Assembly (NCBI GenBank): GCA_014879465.1
Contig: JACSSA010000084.1
Location: 1-33,822, forward strand
From: Rhodothermales bacterium
Lineage (GTDB): Bacteria > Bacteroidota > Rhodothermia > Rhodothermales > BA12
DNA: 33,822 nt
Direction of reading: 5' to 3'
How positions within the stretch are numbered: the first letter of the stretch is position 1; each line of letters begins with the position of its first letter. The notes below the pieces were generated by a model. It did no database searches, was not told where the DNA came from, and saw only the letters and a program-made list of their open reading frames with translations. The position numbers and the translations under genes are program-made. This document shows, in pieces, positions 22,653 to 30,324 of this stretch.

Positions 22653-25148
22653 CTACCGCTTCAACATGGAGTCGAGTTGGACTTCGCTGGCCACGAGCAC
22701 GGCGCGGGCTTTGGCCCCGTCGAACGGCCCGACGATTCCCGCCGATTCCAGCTGATCGACGATGCGGCTGGCGCGTCCGTAGCCGATGGAGAGTTTGCGC
22801 TGGAGCAGGCTCACCGAGCCTTGCTGGTTGCGCACGATGATCCGCGCCGCGTCCTCGAACAGATCGTCCACGTCGTCGAGATCTCCCGCGAGGCCGTTAC
22901 CTTCGTCTTCGGCTTCGTACGACGGGAGCCAGTACGGGCCGGGGCCGTCCTGCGCCTCGATGAAGTCCATCAGCCGCTCCACTTCCTCGGTCGACACGAA
23001 CGGCCCTTGCAGGCGGCTCATCCGCCCGCCGGTCATGTAGAGCAGATCGCCGTTGCCGAGCAGCTGCTCCGCGCCGCCTTGGTCGATGATGGTGCGGCTG
23101 TCGATCTTCGACGGCAGCTGGTAAGCCAGGCGCGACGGGAAGTTGGCCTTGATGAGGCCGGTGATCACGTCCACGGACGGGCGCTGGGTGGCGAGCACGA
23201 GGTGGATGCCGATGGCGCGGGCCATCTGGGCGAGCCGGGCGATGGGCTGCTCGATCTCCTTGCCGGCGGTCATCATCAGGTCGGCCAACTCGTCCACGAT
23301 CACGACGATGTACGGCAGGTGACGGTGGCCGTCCTCGGCCGAGAGCGCCCCCGTCGCCACGCGCTTGTTGTAGTCTTTGACGCTGCGCACCTGCGCCTTG
23401 GCCAGCAGCGCGTACCGCTGTTCCATCTCCTTCTCGCACGACTTCAACACGCCGAGCGCCATCTTGAAGTCCGTCACGACCGGGTCGGACGCGCCCTCGG
23501 GCATGGCGATGAAGTGGTCGCGGAGCCGCCCAAACAGGCTGAGTTCGACCATCTTGGGGTCGATGAAGACGAACTTCAGGTTCGACGGGTGGCAGCGGTA
23601 GAGCAGCCCGGCGATCAGCGTGTTGATGCCCACCGACTTGCCCGAACCCGTCGCGCCGGCTACGAGCACATGCGGCATCTTGGCCAGATCCTCCACGAAC
23701 GTCTCGCCCTCGATGGTCTTGCCGATGGGGAAGGGCAGTTCCATCTTCGCCTCCTTGAACCGCTCCGTGCCGATGAGGTCGGCGATGCGCACCATGGCGC
23801 GCTTGCGGTTTGGGATTTCGACGCCGACGGCGCTCTTGCCGGGGATCGGCGCGATGATGCGGATGCCGCGCGCGGCCATTGCCATCGCGAGGTCGTCGGC
23901 ACGGGCCACGATGCGGTTGATCGTGATGCCGGGCGCGGGCGTGAGTTCGTAGAGCGTGACGGTCGGCCCGACGATGGCGTTGATGGCCGTGATCTTGATG
24001 CGGTACGTGTCGAGCTTGTCGATCAACGTCTGCTTGTTCTCCTCGACTTCTGCCGGGTCGAACGGGCGCGTGCCTTCGGGGGCGGCATCGAGCAGCGAAA
24101 GCGGCGGTGCGTCGTAGGGCAGGTGGGCGTCGAGGTCGTCGAGGTTGAGCGCCAGCGACTTCACCCGCGCCTCCTCGACGCCTTGCTGGACGGTCAGTTC
24201 GAGGTCGTCACCCGTTTCGTCACGCAGTGAGGCTTCGAGCGGTTCGGTGGGCGGCGCGGGCAGCCGGTCGGCATCCAATTCCGGCACGGCATCGTTCCAC
24301 GGCGGCGCGTCGTTGTCGGGGCGGAGGCGGTCCATCAGCGCGTCGAAGGCTGCGGGCGCGTCGTCGGCGGGAAGAGCCGTACCGGGGCCGTTTTCGTCGG
24401 GTTGAGGCTTGGTTTCGCCCTTACGGCTCGTCGCTGGCGTATCGTCGTCGGGGTCAGGACGGAAGCGGGCAACGGCGCTTCCGGTGCGTTCGGAGAGCCA
24501 CCGTCCGGCGCGAGCGAGGCCGTCGCGGATGCGGGCGAGGAGGCGTTCGGCATGGTCGGCGAGGTGTTGCACGTCTTTCTCGACGAACACGAGCGCGACG
24601 ACGGCCATCAGCAGCACGAGCACGAGGAACGAGCCGACGCGCCCCAAGGCATCCATCAGCACCGTTGCCGTGGCACGGCCCGCGCCGCCGGAGAAGCGCA
24701 GCAGGTCGGCGTCGGACGTCACGTCCCACCATCCCACGAACGTCGCGCCGATGATCATGCCGAGCAGCGCGGCCACGGACGGAAACACGAGCGGCAGCAG
24801 CGGCCGATGGCGGAAGAGCGCCCAGCCCCACACGGCCATCAGCCCGGCGACGAGGAGTGACCACAGGCCAAACGCCTTGGCCACAAGCACATCGGCGAGC
24901 CACGCGCCGATCTGGCCCGCACCGTTGTGCGGCGTGAAGGCTGCGCCGGTTTCGAGCGCGTGGCTGTCGTCGGGATGGTAGGTGACGAGGGCGAGGGCCA
25001 CGAGCACGCCGAGGGTGGCCAGCAGCAGCCCCGTGATTTCTTGCCGCCGCTCGGGGCGCACAAACGGCTGGGCCGTCGCCTTAGCCTTACGGCGCGGCGC
25101 GGTGCGGCTTGGCTTTTTCTTGCGGCGGGGTTCCGTCGTCTCGCTCAT
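22653..25148 (-). CDS. ftsK: DNA translocase FtsK/SpoIIIE
   Basis: Hexameric DNA pump at the division septum that clears and aligns chromosome termini. The 831-residue protein has a basic N-terminus, four membrane helices in the first 180 or so residues, an acidic Pro-rich linker (about 215-330), the RecA-like motor with Walker A 'GATGSGKSVGINTL' and 'YIVVIVDELADLMM', and a C-terminal winged-helix gamma domain ('LLQRKLSIGYGRASRIVDQLESAGIVGP') that reads orientation motifs on DNA. It follows gcvT by 84 bp on the same strand. Confidence 0.97.
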   Translation of the reverse strand: MSETTEPRRKKKPSRTAPRRKAKATAQPFVRPERRQEITGLLLATLGVLVALALVTYHPDDSHALETGAAFTPHNGAGQIGAWLADVLVAKAFGLWSLLVAGLMAVWGWALFRHRPLLPLVFPSVAALLGMIIGATFVGWWDVTSDADLLRFSGGAGRATATVLMDALGRVGSFLVLVLLMAVVALVFVEKDVQHLADHAERLLARIRDGLARAGRWLSERTGSAVARFRPDPDDDTPATSRKGETKPQPDENGPGTALPADDAPAAFDALMDRLRPDNDAPPWNDAVPELDADRLPAPPTEPLEASLRDETGDDLELTVQQGVEEARVKSLALNLDDLDAHLPYDAPPLSLLDAAPEGTRPFDPAEVEENKQTLIDKLDTYRIKITAINAIVGPTVTLYELTPAPGITINRIVARADDLAMAMAARGIRIIAPIPGKSAVGVEIPNRKRAMVRIADLIGTERFKEAKMELPFPIGKTIEGETFVEDLAKMPHVLVAGATGSGKSVGINTLIAGLLYRCHPSNLKFVFIDPKMVELSLFGRLRDHFIAMPEGASDPVVTDFKMALGVLKSCEKEMEQRYALLAKAQVRSVKDYNKRVATGALSAEDGHRHLPYIVVIVDELADLMMTAGKEIEQPIARLAQMARAIGIHLVLATQRPSVDVITGLIKANFPSRLAYQLPSKIDSRTIIDQGGAEQLLGNGDLLYMTGGRMSRLQGPFVSTEEVERLMDFIEAQDGPGPYWLPSYEAEDEGNGLAGDLDDVDDLFEDAARIIVRNQQGSVSLLQRKLSIGYGRASRIVDQLESAGIVGPFDGAKARAVLVASEVQLDSMLKR

Positions 25149-25232
25149 ACCGACAAGGTACGGAATCTGGCTGCCGGGCTGTGCCGCTATTCGCTACGGA
25201 CTGCCGCCAGAAGCGGCCAGAGGCCGTTCGCC

Positions 25233-26339
25233 TCACTTGTGCAGCGGCGGTTTCTGCACCGTTCCGCGAAACGACGTGCCGCGCTGGGCGACCCGCACGC
25301 GGCTGCCCACCGCGGTGTGCTCCGGCGTGTTGGGAACGTACCCCAGCCCGATGCCTCGCCCGAGCGTGGGCGACTGCGTGCCGCTGGTGACTTCGCCGAT
25401 CGTCTCGCCCGATTCGTCGACCAACGGTTGGCCGTGGCGGGGAATGCAGCGCTCGTCCATCGTAAAGGCCACAAGTCGGCGCGGCACGCCCGCTTCTTTC
25501 TGCGCCACGAGGGCCTCGCGGCCCACGAAATCGCCTTTGTTCAACTTGGTGATCCAGCCAAGTCCCGCCTCCAGCGGCGTCGTGTCGTCGGTGAGATCGT
25601 TGCCGTAGAGTGCGAACCCGGCCTCCAACCGCAGTGTGTCGCGTGCGCCGAGGCCTGCTGGGAGCAGCCCATCGGCCTCGCCCACCGCCATCAGTGCATT
25701 CCAAAGCTCGACCGCTTGGCCGGCGTCCACATACAGTTCGAGGCCCTGCTCGCCGGTGTAGCCGGTGTGCGAGACGAGGGCGAAGGTCGAGCCGACGAGC
25801 GTGCCGGGCGCGAGTTCGCGGAAGTGGTAATACGGGATGTCGGAGGCGTCGATGCCGGTGGCTTTCTCAAAGATCGCGAACGCCTTCGGGCCTTGCAGCG
25901 CCAAGAGCGCGACGCCGTCGGAGAGGTTTTCAAGCGTCGCGCCCATCGGGTTGTGGGCGTTCATGTGCGTCCAGTCTTTGGCGATGTTCGCGGCGTTGAC
26001 GACGAGCAGGTACCGATTCTCGCCAAGCATGTAGACGAGCAGATCGTCCACGATGCCGCCGGTGGCGTGGCACATCGCCGTGTACATCGCCTTGCCCGGT
26101 ACGAGCACCGCCGCGTCGTTGGTGACGAGGTGCTGAACGAACGCGAACGCCTGCGGCCCGGTGGCGAGGATTTCGCCCATATGGCTCACATCGAACAATC
26201 CGGCGGCCTCGCGCACGGCCCGGTGCTCGGCGAGAATCCCGCTGTACTGAACGGGCATCTCGAAGCCGCCGAACGGCATGGTCTTAGCCCCAAGGGCGCG
26301 GTGAACGTCGTAGAGCGGGGTACGGAGGACGTCGGGCAT
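25233..26339 (-). CDS. gcvT: Aminomethyltransferase (glycine cleavage T protein)
   Basis: Transfers the aminomethyl carbon from the lipoylated H protein to tetrahydrofolate, releasing ammonia. The 368-residue protein has 'LYDVHRALGAKTMPFGGFEMPVQYSGILAEHRAVREAAGLFDVSHMGEI' at its N-terminus, the canonical GcvT opening, and 'LVSHTGYTGEQGLELYVD' and 'GLGARDTLRLEAGFALYGNDL' later. ATG 26339 (MPDVLRTPLYDVH) is chosen; further upstream is the divergent rhomboid leader. gcvH and gcvP are not in the window. No glycine riboswitch is apparent in the 75-bp divergent gap. Confidence 0.97.
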   Translation of the reverse strand: MPDVLRTPLYDVHRALGAKTMPFGGFEMPVQYSGILAEHRAVREAAGLFDVSHMGEILATGPQAFAFVQHLVTNDAAVLVPGKAMYTAMCHATGGIVDDLLVYMLGENRYLLVVNAANIAKDWTHMNAHNPMGATLENLSDGVALLALQGPKAFAIFEKATGIDASDIPYYHFRELAPGTLVGSTFALVSHTGYTGEQGLELYVDAGQAVELWNALMAVGEADGLLPAGLGARDTLRLEAGFALYGNDLTDDTTPLEAGLGWITKLNKGDFVGREALVAQKEAGVPRRLVAFTMDERCIPRHGQPLVDESGETIGEVTSGTQSPTLGRGIGLGYVPNTPEHTAVGSRVRVAQRGTSFRGTVQKPPLHK

Positions 26340-26414
26340 ACGGGCGTTGTGGTGTCCCGAAAGGTACGCCGCACGAGGCGAAACCCGGCGTACTTTGATG
26401 CATCTCCCACGCCG

Positions 26415-27188
26415 ATGCTTTTCCCCATTTCCGACGACGACAACGCCCTGAGCAGCCGAGGCCGCGCCTACGTTACGCTGGCGCTGGTGGTGCTGAACGT
26501 GCTCGTGTATTTCGTGCTTCAGCAAAGCGACGCCTTTACCTACGGGTACAGCGTCGTGCCCTACGAACTAACCACCGGCCAGGATTTGGTGGGTATGGAA
26601 AGCGTCACCGTGACGGACAACATCACCGGCGAAGTTCAGCAGGTTGAGATTCCGCAAGCGCCGGGGCCGTTTCCGATCTGGCTTACCGTCCTGACGGCGA
26701 TGTTTATGCACGGCGGCATCGGCCACCTGCTGGGCAATATGCTCTACCTCTGGATTTTCGGCGACAACGTGGAGCATCGATTTGGCCACCTGCCGTTTCT
26801 GGGCCTCTACCTCGCCTGTGGGTTTGTGGCGACGTGGGCGCAGGTCCTGGCCGACCCGTCGAGCATCATTCCCAACCTGGGTGCGTCCGGGGCCATCTCC
26901 GGCATTCTCGGCGCGTACCTCGTGCTGTTTCCGCGCAACCGCGTCCGCGTGGTGCTCTTGGTGTTCGTAATCCAGGTGCCCGCGCTCGTCGTGCTGGGCT
27001 TGTGGATAGTCACGCAGCTGCTTAACGGCTGGGGCGCGACGATGGCGAGCGAGGAGACGGTGGGCGGCGTGGCCTACCTCGCGCACATCGGCGGGTTCGT
27101 CACGGGCGTCGTGCTGGCGCTGCTGCTGCGCCGTCGCATTCCCAACCGACTTGCGGTGCCGCCGCCGCTGGGGGTGTACGAACGGTAG
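26415..27188 (+). CDS. Rhomboid-family intramembrane serine protease
   Basis: A 257-residue polytopic protein. The catalytic dyad is Ser158 in 'NLGASGAISGILGAYL' (the GxSG motif) and His224 in 'YLAHIGGFVTG'. 'FMHGGIGHLLGNMLYLWIFGDNVE' supplies His99, His104 and Asn108 of the oxyanion region. There are six or so hydrophobic segments, with an extended loop after the first helix (residues 40-85) containing a strand-rich polar stretch. Substrates are not known. It is divergent from gcvT and upstream of the large secreted protein, 144 bp apart. Confidence 0.95.
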   Translation: MLFPISDDDNALSSRGRAYVTLALVVLNVLVYFVLQQSDAFTYGYSVVPYELTTGQDLVGMESVTVTDNITGEVQQVEIPQAPGPFPIWLTVLTAMFMHGGIGHLLGNMLYLWIFGDNVEHRFGHLPFLGLYLACGFVATWAQVLADPSSIIPNLGASGAISGILGAYLVLFPRNRVRVVLLVFVIQVPALVVLGLWIVTQLLNGWGATMASEETVGGVAYLAHIGGFVTGVVLALLLRRRIPNRLAVPPPLGVYER

Positions 27189-27332
27189 ACCAGCAGGCTC
27201 AGACAGGGGGTGCTTTCGTGTGAAGGCACTGTAAATCTTCGTGCGTGTGCACTTCTTGTACATCGGTGTGTTGCTATCTACAGCGATGGTCGTACAACTG
27301 CACGACGTGCTGCCCCCCCGTCTCCATCCGCC

Positions 27333-30260
27333 ATGCGCACCGCTACCGTATTCCGCCTCGTTCTGGGTCGTATTCTGCCAATCGTGTGTGCACTCGCGGT
27401 CACCGTGGCCGCCACGGTTGTGCCGCAGCAGCAGCCTCGCCCGGCTCCGGCATTGCGCCTTCCTGCTCCCATGGGCGCGATGATGCAGGCGTATGTGGAC
27501 GCCGCGGTTCCGGCTCCGACATCGTCCCAAACCCCATCATTGGAGACGGTGCTCAACCCAGACGGCTCGCTTCGAGGCGGCCTGTCGGGCAGCTTCAACG
27601 CGGAAGGGTTCTCGATGACGTACGGGCCGGACGGCAGCCCGCGGTTCGTTCCGGACGCAGCCTCGTCTCCGCAGGCAGGTGGCTACAAGCCGTTCTCGCG
27701 TGCAACCCTAAACGGCACCGTCTATGCTCTTGCGGTGTTGGGTAACGACGTGTATGTGGGCGGAGCGTTCTCCAGTGTCGGGGGCATGGCGGGAACGGGC
27801 TACCTCGCCAAATGGAACGGCAGCGTGTGGAGCACCCTCGGCACAGGCGTGAACGGCGAAGTCCGCGCTCTTGCGGTGCTGGGCAGCGACGTGTATGTGG
27901 GCGGTGCATTCTCCAGCGCTGGGGGCGTAGCGGGAACGGGCAACCTTGCCAAGTGGGACGGTGCGTCGTGGAGCGCGCTTGGCACAGGTGTGGACAGCTA
28001 CGTCTATGCCTTGGTGGTGGTGGGTAGCGACCTGTATGCGGGCGGTGTGTTCTCCAGCGCAGGGGGAGCCGCAGCCAGCTACATTGCCAAGTGGAACGGC
28101 GTGTCGTGGAGTGCCCTTGGATCCGGTACGAACTACTACGTTTATGCTCTGGCAACCAATGGTAACGACGTCTACGCGGGCGGTCTGTTCACCAGCGCAG
28201 GAGGTGTGGCAGCCAACTACGTTGCCAAGTGGAGCGGCTCGTCGTGGAGTGCCCTTGGCTCCGGCACGAACACCCCCGTCAATGCCCTTGCCGTAAACGG
28301 CAGCGATCTGTATGTGGGAGGTAACTTCAACAGCGCCGGAGGCGTGGCAGCCAGTGGCGTCGCCAAGTGGAATGGCAGCGCGTGGAGCGCTCTCGGAACG
28401 GGCACAACAGGTCAGGTTAGAGTCCTGATGGTAAGCGGCGGCAATCTATATGTGGGCGGAGACTTCACCAGTGCCGGGGGTATCTCAGGCACGAACTACG
28501 TCGCCCAATGGAACGGCTCGGCGTGGAGTGCCCTCGGGACAGGCGTGACCTACTCAGTCTATGCATTCGCCGCAAGCGGCAGCGATGTGTATGTGGGCGG
28601 AACTTTCACCAATGCGGGCGGCGTCGAGGAAGCCGATTACATTGCCAAGTGGAATGGAAGCGCATGGAATGCCTTGAGCACCGGAATCAACAGGGTCGTC
28701 AACGCCCTTGCTGTAAGCGGCAGCGATCTGTATGTGGGAGGTAACTTCACGACCGCAGGCGGGGCTGCTGCAAGCCGCGTCGCCAAGTGGAACGGCACCG
28801 CGTGGAGCGCCCTCGGCACCGGCGTGAGCGGTGGCGCGGTCTATGCCCTTGCGCTGGTTGGCAGCGACGTGTATGTGGGGGGGGACTTCACCAGTGCGGG
28901 GGGCGTGGCAGGCACCAGCTACCTCGCCAAGTGGAACGGCACCGCGTGGAGCGCCCTCGGTGGCGGTGTGGACGGTGGGGTGAGGGCGTTGGCCGTAAGC
29001 GGCAGCGACGTCTATGTGGGCGGATACTTTTCCAGTGCCGGGGGCATCGCAGGCACGAGCTATCTCGCCAAGTGGAACGGCTCCGCGTGGAGCGCCCTTG
29101 GCTCTGGCATGAACAGCATGGTCGCTGCGTTGGTCGCCAGCGGTGGCGACCTGTATGCAGGCGGTCAGTTCACCAACGCTGGAGGCGTAGCGGCCAATCG
29201 CATCGCCAAGTGGAACGGCTCCGCATGGAGTGCCTTCGGAACCGGCGTGAACGGCCAGGTCAGCGCGTTGGCCCTAAGAGGCAGCGACGTGTACGCAGGG
29301 GGATCGTTTACCAACGCCGGAGGCGTGGCCGTCAACCGCATCGCCAAGTGGAACGGATCCGCGTGGAGCGCTCTTGGGACGGGCGTGAGCGGTGGCTTCG
29401 TCTATGCCCTTGCGGCGCTGGGCAGCGACGTGTATGTGGGGGGGAACTTCACCAGCGCCGGGGGCGCGGCAGGCACAAGCCGCGTCGCCAGGTGGAACGG
29501 CACGGCGTGGAGTGCTCTCGAATCCGGCCTGGGCGACAACACGGTCTTTGCACTCTTCTTCGGGATGGCCGAGCCTGCACCCACGCCGGGACGCAAGGGC
29601 GAGGCACCAGCGGCATACGCCGTTCAAGCCCCTGAAACGGCCCTCTTCATCGGTGGGGATTTTGCGACGCTCGGCAACGGCGCGTCCACCGGCTACTTCA
29701 CCTACTTCACCGATCCCAACATCCTGCCTGTGGAACTGGTGGCATTCAGCGGCACAGCCTCGGGCCGGACGGCGCATCTTTCGTGGACAACGGCGAGCGA
29801 GACGAACAACACCGGCTTCGTCGTCGAACGGCAGACCGGAGACGCGTGGACCGACGCCTCTGCGCTCATCGCAGGCCAAGGAACGACGACCGAGCGGACG
29901 GACTACGCCTACGACGTGACGAACCTGACGGCGGGCCGCCACACGTTCCGACTGCGCCAGACCGACACCGACGGCACGGTGCATCACTCGGCGACGGTGA
30001 CCATCGAGATCGGGACGGCCGGACAGACGCTGGTGACCGTGCTCGGCAACGGCAGCGGTTCGCCGCGTGTTCGGATCGAGGGCACGGGCGCGGTGCGGGC
30101 GGACGTTTTCGACGTGCTGGGCCGCAGCGTGGCGACACTCTACAACGGCGAAGTGTCGGGCACGGTGGAGGCGTCGATGCCGTCGATGCCGGCAGGTTCG
30201 TATGTGGTACGGGTCACGTCGGACGACCGAACGACAAGTCGCGTCGTCGTGGTGCGGTAA
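27333..30260 (+). CDS. Secreted 13-repeat (propeller-like) protein with T9SS type A sorting domain
   Basis: A 975-residue exported protein. ATG 27333 starts a signal peptide (MRTATVFRLVLGRILPIVCALAVTVAATVV). Residues about 126-730 hold 13 units of about 46 residues with consensus 'VxALAVxGSDVYVGGxF', then 'SAGGVA', then 'xxIAKWNGSAWSALGTG', probably beta-propeller blades. A 14th, degenerate unit contains an Ala/Pro-rich insert. Then 'LPVELVAFSGTASGRTAHLSW' opens a fibronectin-III-like domain, and the last 65 residues ('VRADVFDVLGRSVATLY ... LPAGxYVVRV-like ... VVVVR') form a T9SS type A C-terminal domain that directs it across the outer membrane. Its role (adhesion, binding) is not predictable. 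Homopolymers G8, G7 and an upstream C7 are notable. Confidence 0.93.
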   Translation: MRTATVFRLVLGRILPIVCALAVTVAATVVPQQQPRPAPALRLPAPMGAMMQAYVDAAVPAPTSSQTPSLETVLNPDGSLRGGLSGSFNAEGFSMTYGPDGSPRFVPDAASSPQAGGYKPFSRATLNGTVYALAVLGNDVYVGGAFSSVGGMAGTGYLAKWNGSVWSTLGTGVNGEVRALAVLGSDVYVGGAFSSAGGVAGTGNLAKWDGASWSALGTGVDSYVYALVVVGSDLYAGGVFSSAGGAAASYIAKWNGVSWSALGSGTNYYVYALATNGNDVYAGGLFTSAGGVAANYVAKWSGSSWSALGSGTNTPVNALAVNGSDLYVGGNFNSAGGVAASGVAKWNGSAWSALGTGTTGQVRVLMVSGGNLYVGGDFTSAGGISGTNYVAQWNGSAWSALGTGVTYSVYAFAASGSDVYVGGTFTNAGGVEEADYIAKWNGSAWNALSTGINRVVNALAVSGSDLYVGGNFTTAGGAAASRVAKWNGTAWSALGTGVSGGAVYALALVGSDVYVGGDFTSAGGVAGTSYLAKWNGTAWSALGGGVDGGVRALAVSGSDVYVGGYFSSAGGIAGTSYLAKWNGSAWSALGSGMNSMVAALVASGGDLYAGGQFTNAGGVAANRIAKWNGSAWSAFGTGVNGQVSALALRGSDVYAGGSFTNAGGVAVNRIAKWNGSAWSALGTGVSGGFVYALAALGSDVYVGGNFTSAGGAAGTSRVARWNGTAWSALESGLGDNTVFALFFGMAEPAPTPGRKGEAPAAYAVQAPETALFIGGDFATLGNGASTGYFTYFTDPNILPVELVAFSGTASGRTAHLSWTTASETNNTGFVVERQTGDAWTDASALIAGQGTTTERTDYAYDVTNLTAGRHTFRLRQTDTDGTVHHSATVTIEIGTAGQTLVTVLGNGSGSPRVRIEGTGAVRADVFDVLGRSVATLYNGEVSGTVEASMPSMPAGSYVVRVTSDDRTTSRVVVVR
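27712..29530 (+). repeat. Tandem array of 13 imperfect coding repeats of about 138 bp
   Basis: The units are alike at DNA level: TGTATGTGGGCGG, GCCAAGTGGAACGG and GCGTGGAGCGC recur in nearly every copy with few changes. Unit length varies by one to three codons, always in frame. G8 (28877-28884, unit 9) and G7 (29438-29444, unit 13) interrupt the usual GTGGGCGGA. The similarity invites unequal recombination, so copy number may vary between strains. Confidence 0.9.
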
Positions 30261-30265
30261 AACCA

Positions 30266-30302
30266 AACACCCTGTCAGAGTCCAAGACCCTGACAGGGTG
30301 TT
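30266..30302. terminator. CCCTGTCAGGG palindrome (copy 4) between convergent genes
   Basis: AACACCCTGTCAGAGTC (30266-30282) and GACCCTGACAGGGTGTT (30286-30302) pair over 17 positions with one mismatch around CAA. The mismatch is the same as in copy 1 (CAGAG for CAGGG). It lies 5 bases after the T9SS protein stop and 22 bases past the clpC stop, fit to end both transcripts. Confidence 0.85.
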
Positions 30303-30324
30303 CCTGCCAAACCCAGGCGACGCG

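Noticed and set aside
26340-26414. Possible glycine riboswitch before gcvT
   Set aside because: The divergent gap is only 75 bp and shows no tandem aptamer-like pairing.
27712-29530. Possible CRISPR-like periodic array
   Set aside because: The period is about 138 bp, there are no unique spacers, and the frame stays open throughout with a conserved protein repeat, so it is a coding repeat.
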